The notes beneath the pieces were generated by a model, which worked only from the letters and a program-made list of their open reading frames with translations, did not search any database and was not told the DNA's origin. From contig CACKBP010000001.1 in NCBI GenBank assembly GCA_902598315.1, forward strand, positions 97,565 to 161,564: a stretch of DNA of 64,000 bases. The letters run 5' to 3'. The position numbers and the translations under genes are program-made. Below are positions 23,196 through 36,025 of this stretch, piece by piece. Every line of letters starts with the position of its first letter. Positions within the stretch are counted from its first letter, which is position 1. Origin of the DNA: an uncultured Pelagibacteraceae bacterium (GTDB lineage: Bacteria; Pseudomonadota; Alphaproteobacteria; Pelagibacterales; Pelagibacteraceae).

Positions 23196-23970
23196 TTTTT
23201 TCAGCTATAATCTTAAACAATTTTGAAATTTTATGATCCGGTTTTGAATAAGTTAAAGGTTCTCCGTTATCAGCAGAAGCTCTTAAGTCTAGATTTAAGG
23301 GTAAATGACCCAAAAATTCTTTGTTAAATTCTTTAGCAGTTTTTTTTACACCACCCTCTCCAAAAATTTTGTATTCTTTTCCGTCATCGCCTTCAAAGAT
23401 ACTCATGTTATCTATAAGTCCTAATATTTTTACACCAGTTTTTTCAAACATTTGAATTCCTTTTTTTACGTCTAACAATGCCAGATCTTGAGGTGTAGAA
23501 ACTATTATTGATCCATCTAATTTTACCTCTTGTACAAAAGTTAGTTGAGTATCTCCTGTGCCAGGAGGCATATCAACTATTATTATATCTCTATCTTTCC
23601 ATAGCACTTTTTGGATCATTGTTTTTATTGCACTGATAACCATTGGTCCTCTCCACATCATTGGTGTTTGCTCATCAATCAATAAACCCATAGACATGCA
23701 TTGAGCTCCAAATTTTTCTATAGGAATAATTGTTTTATTATCTTCGCTCTTAGGTTTTTCTTTAATATTTAAAAGTTTTGGTAAAGATGGTCCGTAAACA
23801 TCAGCATCAAGAATTCCAATTTTAAACCCTAATTGTTGTAATGCAAAAGCGAGATTTACTGCTATTGTAGATTTACCAACTCCACCTTTAGCGCTTGAAA
23901 CCATTATAGTAGATCTCGTCCCCTTAATTGGTGATTTTATAAATTGTTTTGGAGGAGGTTTTTGGCTCAT
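23176..23970 (-). CDS. mrp: Mrp/NBP35-type Fe-S cluster carrier ATPase
   Basis: P-loop ATPase that carries or loads Fe-S clusters on client proteins (ApbC/Mrp family). 264 aa. The deviant Walker [18 protein letters not shown] is at about residues 26-42, and [13 protein letters not shown] and [15 protein letters not shown] follow. The N-terminal DUF59 (MIP18-like) domain found in many bacterial Mrp proteins is absent. The cluster-binding CxxC pair of the family is not obvious here: GAQCMSMG supplies one cysteine only. The call is a family assignment. Confidence 0.88.
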   Translation of the reverse strand: MSQKPPPKQFIKSPIKGTRSTIMVSSAKGGVGKSTIAVNLAFALQQLGFKIGILDADVYGPSLPKLLNIKEKPKSEDNKTIIPIEKFGAQCMSMGLLIDEQTPMMWRGPMVISAIKTMIQKVLWKDRDIIIVDMPPGTGDTQLTFVQEVKLDGSIIVSTPQDLALLDVKKGIQMFEKTGVKILGLIDNMSIFEGDDGKEYKIFGEGGVKKTAKEFNKEFLGHLPLNLDLRASADNGEPLTYSKPDHKISKLFKIIAEKIKPSFL

Positions 23971-23997
23971 GTTTCAATTTTTTCAAATGTTTTAGAC

Positions 23998-24003
23998 ATT
24001 ATA
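23998..24003 (-). promoter_or_regulatory. Candidate -10 box for mrp
   Basis: A perfect TATAAT on the minus strand 28 bases before the mrp ATG. No good -35 box is seen at the right distance, so this is a partial match only. Confidence 0.35.
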
Positions 24004-24018
24004 GCGCTCCTTCTTAAC

Positions 24019-24051
24019 TTGTTTTTAGGTTAAAAGTCACTATATAAAGTG
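24019..24051 (+). promoter_or_regulatory. Candidate hflK promoter with overlapping dyad
   Basis: TTGTTT (24019-24024), a 16-base spacer and TATATA (24041-24046) lie only seven bases before the hflK ATG at 24054, so the transcript may be leaderless. A small dyad CACT-N6-AGTG (24038-24051) sits over the -10 box and could be an operator, though such a short repeat may be chance. Confidence 0.4.
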
Positions 24052-24053
24052 TC

Positions 24054-25169
24054 ATGAGTTTTAAAGACAAGATTTTAAACAATCAATCACCGTGGGGGTC
24101 ACCTCCAGAGGGAGATGGAGGAAGAGGCTCGCCGGGCGGTAATGGATCAGGTTCTAGACAAGATCCACCTAGTCTCGATGATATTATAAAAAACTTCCAA
24201 AAAACTATAAATAAGTTTTCAGGTGGAAAATCAGGAGGGTCCAGACCAATAATTATAGGTTTAATAATTGTAGTGCTTCTATATGTTGCAAGTGGTCTTT
24301 ACAGAGTTTTACCAGATGAACAAGGAGTAGTTTTAAGATTTGGCAAATACGTAAATACTACTCAGCCAGGTTTACACTATCACTTCCCAACACCTTTTGA
24401 GAGGGTGTTAACTCCAAAAGTAACTAAAGTTAACAGAGTAGATGTCGGCTTTAGACCAGCAAGTGATACAGGTAGATCATCAGGAGTTGGAAATGTTCCC
24501 GAAGAAAGCCTTATGTTAACTGGTGACGAAAATATAGTAGATATTAACTACTCAGTTTTTTGGGTTATAAAAGATGCCCAAAAATTTTTATTTAATATTC
24601 AAAGTCCAGTAGAAACAGTTAAAGCTGCATCTGAGACAGCAATGAGAGAAGTGATAGCAAAAAATAAAATTCAAAATATTTTAACAGAGGGTAGATCTAA
24701 AATAGAGGTTGAGGTTCAAGAAATAGCTCAGCTAATTTTAGATGAATATGGTTCAGGTATACAGCTAACTCAAGTACAAACACAACAAGCAGACCCACCT
24801 GAACAAGTTATCGATGCATTTAGGGATGTACAAGCAGCTAGAGCAGATAGAGAAAGATCAAAAAACGAGGCGGAAGCGTACGCTAACGATGTTATACCAA
24901 GAGCTCGAGGTGAAGCTGAGCAAGTTTTACAACAAGCAGAAGCATATAAGAAAGAGGTTGTTGCAAAAGCTGAGGGTGAGGCAAGCAGATTTTTAGCAAT
25001 TTACAACGAGTATAAAGATGCAAAACAAGTTACTCAAGAGCGAATGTATTTGGAAACAATGGAAAAAGTTTTAGCAGATATAGATAAAGTAATTATAGAT
25101 AAAGAATCTGGTTCAGGAGTTGTTCCTTATCTACCATTACCTGAATTAAAGAAAGGAAGTAATAATTAA
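24054..25169 (+). CDS. hflK: FtsH protease modulator HflK
   Basis: SPFH/prohibitin-family inner-membrane protein that with HflC forms a cage around FtsH and controls membrane protein turnover. 371 aa. A Gly/Pro-rich cytoplasmic N-terminus (about residues 11-45), one membrane helix at about 68-84 (PIIIGLIIVVLLYVASGLY), then the SPFH domain beginning with PDEQGVVLRFGKYV, and a long charged helix (DVQAARADRERSKNEAEAYAN). It is first in an operon with hflC, DUF2065, htrA and miaA, and its stop overlaps hflC by one base. Confidence 0.96.
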   Translation: MSFKDKILNNQSPWGSPPEGDGGRGSPGGNGSGSRQDPPSLDDIIKNFQKTINKFSGGKSGGSRPIIIGLIIVVLLYVASGLYRVLPDEQGVVLRFGKYVNTTQPGLHYHFPTPFERVLTPKVTKVNRVDVGFRPASDTGRSSGVGNVPEESLMLTGDENIVDINYSVFWVIKDAQKFLFNIQSPVETVKAASETAMREVIAKNKIQNILTEGRSKIEVEVQEIAQLILDEYGSGIQLTQVQTQQADPPEQVIDAFRDVQAARADRERSKNEAEAYANDVIPRARGEAEQVLQQAEAYKKEVVAKAEGEASRFLAIYNEYKDAKQVTQERMYLETMEKVLADIDKVIIDKESGSGVVPYLPLPELKKGSNN

Positions 25170-26044
25170 TGAGAGGTGTTAAATTTATAGTTCCGGCAAT
25201 AATTTTAATTGGTGTAGTGTTATTCCAATCATTATTTATTGTGCAAGAAATTAGCCAAGCAATTGTTCTTCAATTTGGTGACCCCAAAAAAATTGTAACT
25301 AAAGCTGGTCTAAACTTTAAATTACCTTTCATCCAAAACGTAGTCTATTTAGATAAAAGAATTTTAAATCTAGATAATGATCCAGAAGAAGTTATTGCTG
25401 CTGATCAAAAAAGATTAATCGTTGATGCCTTTGCAAGATTTAAAATTGTAGATCCTTTAAAGTTTTATATTTCAGTTGGTAATGAAAGAGTTGCGAGATC
25501 TAGGTTGTCTACAATTATTAATTCTAGGATCAGAGGTGTATTAGGTACACAAGAATTGGCAACATTATTATCTACAGATAGAGCGAGACAAATGCAAATA
25601 ATACAATCACAAGTAAATGAGGAAGCAAAGAATTTTGGTATTAACATCGTTGATGTCCGAATAAAGAGGGCTGATTTACCTCCAGCTAACAGTGAGGCGA
25701 TTTATAAAAGAATGCAAACAGAGAGGGAGAGAGAAGCAAAGGAATTTAGAGCACAAGGTGCTGAGATAGCCCAAAAAATCAGATCAACAGCAGACAAAGA
25801 TGTCACTGTAATCTTAGCACAAGCAAATAAGAAATCTGAAATTATGAAAGGTGAAGGTGACGGTCAAAGAAATAAAATTTTTGCTGACGCTTTTGGAAGA
25901 GACCCGCAGTTTTTTGCTTTTTATAGAGCTATGCAAGCATATGAAAAAGCTCTAATTGGAGGTGAGACATCACTCGTTTTATCACCTGATAGCGAATTTT
26001 TTAAGTTTTTTGGTAAGTCTGTGAAGCCTGCTTTAAAAAGGTAA
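25169..26044 (+). CDS. hflC: FtsH protease modulator HflC
   Basis: Partner of HflK in the membrane-anchored FtsH regulatory complex. 291 aa. N-terminal membrane anchor (FIVPAIILIGVVLFQSLFIV), then an SPFH domain (ISQAIVLQFGDPKKIVTKAGLNFKLPF) and the HflC-type helix RIKRADLPPANSEAIYKRMQTERE. The start overlaps the hflK stop (TAATG). Standard length and motifs; no anomaly seen. Confidence 0.96.
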   Translation: MRGVKFIVPAIILIGVVLFQSLFIVQEISQAIVLQFGDPKKIVTKAGLNFKLPFIQNVVYLDKRILNLDNDPEEVIAADQKRLIVDAFARFKIVDPLKFYISVGNERVARSRLSTIINSRIRGVLGTQELATLLSTDRARQMQIIQSQVNEEAKNFGINIVDVRIKRADLPPANSEAIYKRMQTEREREAKEFRAQGAEIAQKIRSTADKDVTVILAQANKKSEIMKGEGDGQRNKIFADAFGRDPQFFAFYRAMQAYEKALIGGETSLVLSPDSEFFKFFGKSVKPALKR

Positions 26045-26059
26045 GCATTTAAAATATTT

Positions 26060-26245
26060 GTGAACGAGCTCATTATCGCTGTTGGATTAGTTTTTTTTGT
26101 GGAAGGTCTGTTTTTAGCCATTTTCCCGTCAAGAATTAAAAGCATATTAGAATTAGTAAAAAATACGCCTGAGAATAAACTTAGATTGTTAGGAATAGTT
26201 TTTTTAATTATCGGTTTTTTAATAATTTGGTATATAAAAAGTTAG
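26060..26245 (+). CDS. DUF2065 family small membrane protein
   Basis: 61 aa from a GTG start. Two membrane helices (ELIIAVGLVFFVEGLFLAIFP and LLGIVFLIIGFLIIWYI) with a short polar loop, the typical DUF2065 form. Such proteins commonly sit between hflC and the HtrA-type protease gene in proteobacteria, as here, but their role is unknown. The next gene begins directly after its stop. Confidence 0.85.
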   Translation: MNELIIAVGLVFFVEGLFLAIFPSRIKSILELVKNTPENKLRLLGIVFLIIGFLIIWYIKS

Positions 26246-27646
26246 ATGAAATTTGCTAGTAAATTAATATATTTAATAATTTTTTCCTTCTCGTTTGCTA
26301 ATGCAAAACCTGTACCAGAGTCTTTTGCTGATTTAGCAGAAAAATTAATGCCCTCTGTTGTTAATATTTCTACTACTCAAACTGTTAGAACAACCACAAA
26401 CCAATTTCCTTTTCAATTTCCTCCAGGATCACCTTTTGGGGAAATGTTTAAAGATTTTGAGAGACCAACAGAAAGGAAAGCCTCATCTTTAGGTTCTGGT
26501 TTTGTAATAGACGAAGAAGGAATAATTATTACTAATAATCACGTAGTTGCAAATGCAGAAGATATTTTAGTTAGAGTTGGTGAAAAAGAATATGAAGCAA
26601 AAATTATTGGTGCTGATCCATATATGGACATTGCTGTAATAAAAGTAGAAACAAAAGATAAATTTAAACCTGTACCTTTTGGCGATTCTAGTGAAGCGAG
26701 GGTTGGTGATTGGGTTGTTGCCATTGGTAACCCTTTTGGTTTGGGCGGCACTGTAACTTCAGGAATAATCTCTGCAAGAAATAGACAAATTGGATTAACA
26801 AGATATGAGGATTTTATACAAACTGATGCATCAATTAATCAAGGTAACTCAGGTGGACCTTTATTTAATTTAAAGGGTGAAGTAATCGGAATTAATACTG
26901 CGATAATAGCTCCAGGACAATCAGGTTCGATTGGTATTGGTTTTGCTATTCCAGCTAATGCGGCAGCAAATGTTATTGATCAACTGATTAAGTTTGGAGA
27001 AACAAAAAGAGGCTGGTTGGGTGTGAGAATACAAGAGGTAAGCAAAGAAATTGCTGAGGTAGAAAAATTGAAAAAACCTGAGGGGGCGCTAGTAGCAAGT
27101 GTTGGAAAAGGTAGTCCAGCAGAAAAAGCAGGAATTAAAGCGGGAGATATAATTTTAGAATTTGATGGTAAAAGAATTAATACAATGAAAAAACTTCCAA
27201 ATGTCGTAGCTAGTACAGAGGTGGGGAAAAGTGTTGAGCTTAAAATTTGGAGAAGTAAAAGATTAATTTCAAAAAGACTTATTCTTGGAAGACTTGAAAC
27301 TTCTGAGGAATTTAAAGAAACAAAAACCCAAAAAGTAAAAAAAGATATTGATATTGAGAGTTTAAAAATAGCAGTTAGAGAAATTACAGACAAAGATATT
27401 TCTTCGAGAAGTTTAAATAAAAAAATTACAGGAGTAGTAATTACAGACATCTCTAATCGAAGCCCGTTATTAAATTCATTGAGTGTTAATGATATAATTA
27501 TTGAAGTTCAAAAAACTTCTGTAAAAGACTCTGCTGATCTTAAGAGAAAAGTTGAAGGGATCTTTAAGAAAGGTGAAAAAACATTATTATTAACGATTAT
27601 AAACAAAGATAATCGAAGACGATACTTAGGTGTTAAAATAAATTAG
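26246..27646 (+). CDS. degP: Periplasmic serine protease/chaperone of the DegP/HtrA (Do) family
   Basis: Degrades or refolds misfolded envelope proteins. 466 aa. Signal peptide MKFASKLIYLIIFSFSFANA. Catalytic triad: His in TNNHVVANAEDI (about residue 97), Asp in MDIAVIKVE (about 128) and Ser in NQGNSGGPLF (about 201). Two PDZ domains follow, the first clear (GALVASVGKGSPAEKAGIKAGDIILEFDG), the second diverged (GVVITDISNRSPLLNSLSVNDIIIEV). It is in the hflKC operon, consistent with envelope proteostasis. Subtype (DegP, DegQ or MucD-like) is not settled. Confidence 0.93.
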   Translation: MKFASKLIYLIIFSFSFANAKPVPESFADLAEKLMPSVVNISTTQTVRTTTNQFPFQFPPGSPFGEMFKDFERPTERKASSLGSGFVIDEEGIIITNNHVVANAEDILVRVGEKEYEAKIIGADPYMDIAVIKVETKDKFKPVPFGDSSEARVGDWVVAIGNPFGLGGTVTSGIISARNRQIGLTRYEDFIQTDASINQGNSGGPLFNLKGEVIGINTAIIAPGQSGSIGIGFAIPANAAANVIDQLIKFGETKRGWLGVRIQEVSKEIAEVEKLKKPEGALVASVGKGSPAEKAGIKAGDIILEFDGKRINTMKKLPNVVASTEVGKSVELKIWRSKRLISKRLILGRLETSEEFKETKTQKVKKDIDIESLKIAVREITDKDISSRSLNKKITGVVITDISNRSPLLNSLSVNDIIIEVQKTSVKDSADLKRKVEGIFKKGEKTLLLTIINKDNRRRYLGVKIN

Positions 27647-27647
27647 T

Positions 27648-28565
27648 TTGTCAAAAAAAATTATTCTCTTAGCCGGTCCAACAGCTTCAGGAAAATCAAA
27701 ATTAGCAATTAGTTTAGCAAAAAAATTGAATGGCGAAATTATTAATGCAGACAGTATGCAAATATTCAAAGAATTTAAAACTTTATCATCTCGTCCTTCA
27801 TCAAGAGATACAAAAAAAATTAAACATCACCTCTATGGAGTAATTTCAGTAAAAAAATATTTTTCTGCAGGGGATTGGCTTAAAAAAGCAAAAAAAAAAA
27901 TTAATTTTTGTTTGAGAAGAAAAAAAGTACCAATAGTTGTGGGAGGCACTGGTCTCTATTTCAATACAATTACCAAAGGCATCAGTAAAATTCCAGATAT
28001 AGATTTAAAAACGAGAAATAAAGTAAGAAATCTGTATAGAAAAATTGGTTTTAAAAAATTTTACAATCTTCTTGTGAAACTTGATCCCAAAATTAAAGGT
28101 AAAATTCTTCCAACTGATTCTCAGAGATTGCAAAGAGCATATGAAGTTAAACTGAAAACAAAAAAATCTATATTTGATTGGTTTTTGAATACAAAATCTG
28201 ATTTTTTAGATTTTGAAATAAAAAAAATATTTGTTGATATTCCCAGGGAGGAATTGTTAAGAAAAATTTCAAATAGAACAGATCTAATGATAAAAAAAAA
28301 GTGTATTAATGAGGTAAAAAAATTTAACAAACTTAAAATTAAAAAAAGTTTATCAGCAAATAAATTAATTGGCGTTCAAGAAATTAATGATTTTTTAAGC
28401 AAATCAATATCATTAGAACAGTGTAAAAACCTGATTAATATAAAGACCAGGCAATACGCCAAAAGACAAAATACATGGGCTAGAGGCCATATGAAGAATT
28501 GGAACATGATTTATTCGAAAAATTTCTCAAATCTTCTAAAAAAAACATTAAAAGTTGTAAGCTAA
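27648..28565 (+). CDS. miaA: tRNA dimethylallyltransferase
   Basis: Adds a dimethylallyl group to A37 of tRNAs that read UNN codons. 305 aa from a TTG start one base after the htrA stop; no ATG is available near the conserved N-terminus. P-loop LLAGPTASGKSKLAISLA (about 6-23), INADSMQIFKEF (substrate site), VVGGTGLYFNTI (about 97) and the C-terminal RQYAKRQNTWARGH. It is rich in lysine, like the Mur enzymes. Confidence 0.95.
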   Translation: MSKKIILLAGPTASGKSKLAISLAKKLNGEIINADSMQIFKEFKTLSSRPSSRDTKKIKHHLYGVISVKKYFSAGDWLKKAKKKINFCLRRKKVPIVVGGTGLYFNTITKGISKIPDIDLKTRNKVRNLYRKIGFKKFYNLLVKLDPKIKGKILPTDSQRLQRAYEVKLKTKKSIFDWFLNTKSDFLDFEIKKIFVDIPREELLRKISNRTDLMIKKKCINEVKKFNKLKIKKSLSANKLIGVQEINDFLSKSISLEQCKNLINIKTRQYAKRQNTWARGHMKNWNMIYSKNFSNLLKKTLKVVS

Positions 28566-28568
28566 AAC

Positions 28569-28596
28569 TTGACGCAATCCATTTCTAGGCTAGATT
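28569..28596 (+). promoter_or_regulatory. Candidate ilvBNC promoter, probably leaderless
   Basis: TTGACG (28569-28574), a 16-base spacer and TAGATT (28591-28596). The -10 box ends six bases before the ilvB ATG at 28603, so the start of transcription would fall at about the start codon. No Shine-Dalgarno is present. There is no room for a leader-peptide attenuator. Confidence 0.55.
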
Positions 28597-28602
28597 GTAA
28601 GT

Positions 28603-30368
28603 ATGCCGAAATTATTGAGTGGAGCAGAAATTGTATTTAGAGCACTAGAGGACCAAAAAGTAGAATATATTTTTGGTTACCCCGGAGGTGCAGTTTTACC
28701 AATTTATGATGAATTAAAAAATCACAAATCAATTAAACATATTTTGGCTAGACACGAGCAAGGAGCCGGTCACTCAGCAGAAGGTTATGCACGATCTAGC
28801 GGTAAGCCAGGAGTTCTACTGGTAACATCCGGACCCGGCGCTACTAATGCAGTTACTGCCCTTACAGATGCCTACATGGACTCAATACCCCTTGTTTGTA
28901 TTTCAGGACAAGTGCCTACTCATTTAATTGGAACAGATGCGTTTCAAGAATGTGATACAACCGGAATTACGCGACCATGCACCAAACATAATTGGTTAGT
29001 AAAAGATGTAAACGATCTTTCAAGAGTTTTACATTTAGCTTTCGAGGTAGCTACTACAGGTCGACCCGGACCAGTTTTAGTCGATATTCCAAAAGATATA
29101 CAATTTAAAAAAGGTAAATATAAATTTTTTAAAAATACACTTAAAAAAAAGCTTAACGGAAAAATAACTCATAAAGTTTCTAATTCAGAATTAGATAAAT
29201 TTATTGATCTTATAAAAAAATCATCTAAACCTATTTTTTACACCGGTGGAGGAGTAATAAATTCTGGACCTGAAGCTAGCAAATACTTAAGAGAGTTAGT
29301 TTCATTAACTGGTTTTCCGATAACTTCAACACTACAAGGACTTGGAGCATATCCTGGAGATGATCCACAATTTTTAGGGATGCTTGGCATGCACGGAACT
29401 TATGAAGCTAATAATGCGATGCATGATTGTGATTTAATGATTAATATAGGCGCAAGGTTTGATGATAGAATTACAGGTAAAGTAGATGAATTTTCACCAG
29501 GATCAAAAAAAATTCATGTTGATATCGATCCATCTTCAATTGGAAAAAATATAAAAGTTGATTTAGCTGTTGTTAGCGATGTAACTACACTTTTGAAATC
29601 TTTGATTAAAAGATTTAAAGAAAAAAATAGAAACTTTGTTAATTCTAATAAGCAAAAAACATCCAAATGGTGGGAACAAATAGAAAAATGGAGAGAAAAA
29701 AAATCTTTAAACTTTATTAATAGTGATAAGATAATCAAACCTCAACACGCAGTTCAGAGATTATATGAATTAACAAAAAATCAAGATACGTTTATTACAA
29801 CTGAAGTGGGTCAGCATCAAATGTGGGCAGCTCAACATTATAAATTTAATAAACCAAATAGATGGATGACATCTGGAGGTCTTGGAACGATGGGATATGG
29901 TCTCCCAGCAGCAATCGGAGTTCAAATTGCAAATCCGGGAAAATTAGTTGTTGATATTGCCGGTGAAGCATCTGTTTTGATGACAATGCAAGAAATGTCT
30001 ACAGCGGTTCAATATAGATTACCTATAAAAATATTCATATTAAATAATGAATACATGGGAATGGTGAGACAGTGGCAAGAACTTTTACATGAAAAAAATT
30101 ATTCTGAAAGTTATACAGCTGCATTACCAGATTTTGTAAAGCTAGCTGAGTCCTATGGCTGTGTTGGCATAAGAGCTAAAACACCAAATGAGCTAGATGA
30201 AAAAATTAATGAAATGATTAGGGTTGATAGACCAGTAATTTTTGACTGTGTTGTAGACAAAGCTGAAAATTGTTTTCCAATGATACCTTCAGGTAAGCCA
30301 CATAATCAAATGATCTTAGGGCCTGAGGAAGAAGAAGAAATTTCGGACGAAGGGAAAGTTTTAGTTTA

Positions 30369-30369
<1 letters not shown>
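28603..30369 (+). CDS. ilvB: Acetolactate synthase large subunit
   Basis: Thiamine-diphosphate enzyme that makes acetolactate or acetohydroxybutyrate in valine, leucine and isoleucine synthesis. 588 aa. N-terminal FGYPGGAVLPIYDELK and ARHEQGAGHSAEGYARSSGKPG (with the catalytic glutamate), central FAD-binding region, and the ThDP motif GEASVLMTMQEMSTAVQY...LNNEYMGMVRQWQ. It is first in the ilvBNC run; ilvN overlaps its stop by one base. Confidence 0.97.
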
Positions 30370-31939
<1,570 letters not shown>

Positions 31940-31981
31940 CCCAATCTGAGTCTAAAACACATAGCTTAACTACATAATTAT

Positions 31982-32009
31982 TTGCAAATTCTAGCTTTGA
32001 TTGTAATAT
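31982..32009 (+). promoter_or_regulatory. Candidate leuA promoter
   Basis: TTGCAA (31982-31987), a 16-base spacer and TAATAT (32004-32009), with the leuA ATG at 32043. It lies in the 103-base gap after ilvC. No terminator hairpin is seen after ilvC, so read-through is also possible. Confidence 0.4.
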
Positions 32010-32042
32010 AAGATGCTTTAAATTTTTAAAAATTATTAAGCT

Positions 32043-34650
<2,608 letters not shown>

Positions 34651-34668
34651 TTTATCTTTAACAAATAA

Positions 34669-35511
34669 ATGTCAGTAAGTAGAGATGATTTTAGTATAGC
34701 TTTCCGTTCAGCTCTTCTTCAAAGAGGAGGAGCTCAGAAATTTTCTGTTTTATCTCTTATATTCCTAGCACTAATCATATTTTTTTTAGACATATACGGT
34801 ACAAAATTTACAAAACCAGTCAGAGCTTTTATAAATGATGTTGTTTATCGCGTAACTTACTTAGCTTCAGCACCCACTAGGTTTTTTCCTCAAGTTGGTC
34901 AAAATATTTCTAGTTTTATGGATGTTAGGGAAGAAAATAAGAGATTAAAAGCTTTAGTTGAAAAATACGAGTCCCTCAAGCTCAATGTAGAATTTTTGGC
35001 TGATGAAAATAAAAACTTACAAAAAATTTTAGAAACAGAATATTTTAATCAAAATTTGAGTAATATTGTACTTGCAAAAGTATTAGTGGACAAAAATAGT
35101 CCTTTCTTAAAATCAATTATTATAAATAAAGGTACGCGAACTGGTATCTTAAAAGGCATGCCTGTTACTAAAGATAATTATCTGGTGGGAAGAGTAGTCG
35201 AGACTAACTATTTGTCATCGAGAGTTTTATTGCTTAATGATTTAAACAGTAGAATTCCAGTCACTCTTGATCAAGGAGCCCAAGCTATATTGTCAGGCAG
35301 CGGTTCTAAAAATCCGATATTAGAATATTTACCGGAGGATTATGAAATTATTGAGGATATAAATGTGTTTGCATCTGGAAAAGACGGTATTTTTACACCG
35401 GGCACTCCTGTAGGTAAAACAAATGAAAAGGGCGAAGTAGATTTATTTGTAGATCCCAATCAACTTTCTTTTGTAACTGTGAATAAAAATACCCAGGTTC
35501 AGAGTAAATAA
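34669..35511 (+). CDS. mreC: Rod shape-determining protein MreC
   Basis: Inner-membrane protein with a periplasmic domain that activates PBP2-RodA in the elongasome. 280 aa. Short cytoplasmic N-terminus, one membrane helix at about 24-42 (FSVLSLIFLALIIFFLDIYG), a coiled coil (VREENKRLKALVEKYESLKL...DENKNLQKIL) and the MreC beta domain (VDKNSPFLKSIIINKGTRTGILKGMPV). It follows mreB by 18 bases. Confidence 0.95.
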   Translation: MSVSRDDFSIAFRSALLQRGGAQKFSVLSLIFLALIIFFLDIYGTKFTKPVRAFINDVVYRVTYLASAPTRFFPQVGQNISSFMDVREENKRLKALVEKYESLKLNVEFLADENKNLQKILETEYFNQNLSNIVLAKVLVDKNSPFLKSIIINKGTRTGILKGMPVTKDNYLVGRVVETNYLSSRVLLLNDLNSRIPVTLDQGAQAILSGSGSKNPILEYLPEDYEIIEDINVFASGKDGIFTPGTPVGKTNEKGEVDLFVDPNQLSFVTVNKNTQVQSK

Positions 35512-35512
35512 A

Positions 35513-36025
35513 ATGGCAAAAATTTCAATTATTAATAAAATTTTTAATTCGGGACCTCTTTTATTATTATATTACCTTTGTATTAGTGAAATAGATACTA
35601 ACCTTGAAAAAGTTTTTGAAATTTTTACTTTAAATTTTCAAATTATCTTAATTTATTTTTGGGTTTTAAAAAGACCTGAAATAATGGCCAATGGCCATAT
35701 CTTTGTAGCTGGATTGATTAATGATGTTGTAATGGGTTTTCCTTTAGGAATAAGCTCATTATCTTACTTAATAATGATTTTTTTTGGCACATATGTAAGA
35801 AATAAAAGTGTTAATACAACTATTGCCTCAGATTGGTTCACTTTTTTTATGGCAATGATCTTTTCGAACATACTTTTTTTTACATTAATAAATAATTTTT
35901 CAGAATTATCGTTTTCTTTTGCTAAAATTGGTTACAATATGTTTTTTACTTTGTTTACTTTTCCAATATTTTGGCTGTTATTTAATATCTATCAGATTTC
36001 ATTTATAGGTAGTCGAGATGCTTAA
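35513..36025 (+). CDS. mreD: Rod shape-determining protein MreD
   Basis: Small polytopic membrane protein of the elongasome. 170 aa with about five hydrophobic segments, including a central FVAGLINDVVMGFPLGISSLSYLIM, which is the typical MreD pattern (D-x-x-x-G-x-P-L-G). It lies one base after mreC and overlaps mrdA by 8 bases. Sequence conservation is low, as usual for MreD. Confidence 0.88.
   Translation: MAKISIINKIFNSGPLLLLYYLCISEIDTNLEKVFEIFTLNFQIILIYFWVLKRPEIMANGHIFVAGLINDVVMGFPLGISSLSYLIMIFFGTYVRNKSVNTTIASDWFTFFMAMIFSNILFFTLINNFSELSFSFAKIGYNMFFTLFTFPIFWLLFNIYQISFIGSRDA

Noticed and set aside
26980-27450. 156-aa ORF antisense to the htrA gene
   Set aside because: It is wholly antisense to a well-supported protease gene, has Ser/Leu/Phe-rich composition typical of reversed Lys/Asp/Glu codons, and shows no motif.
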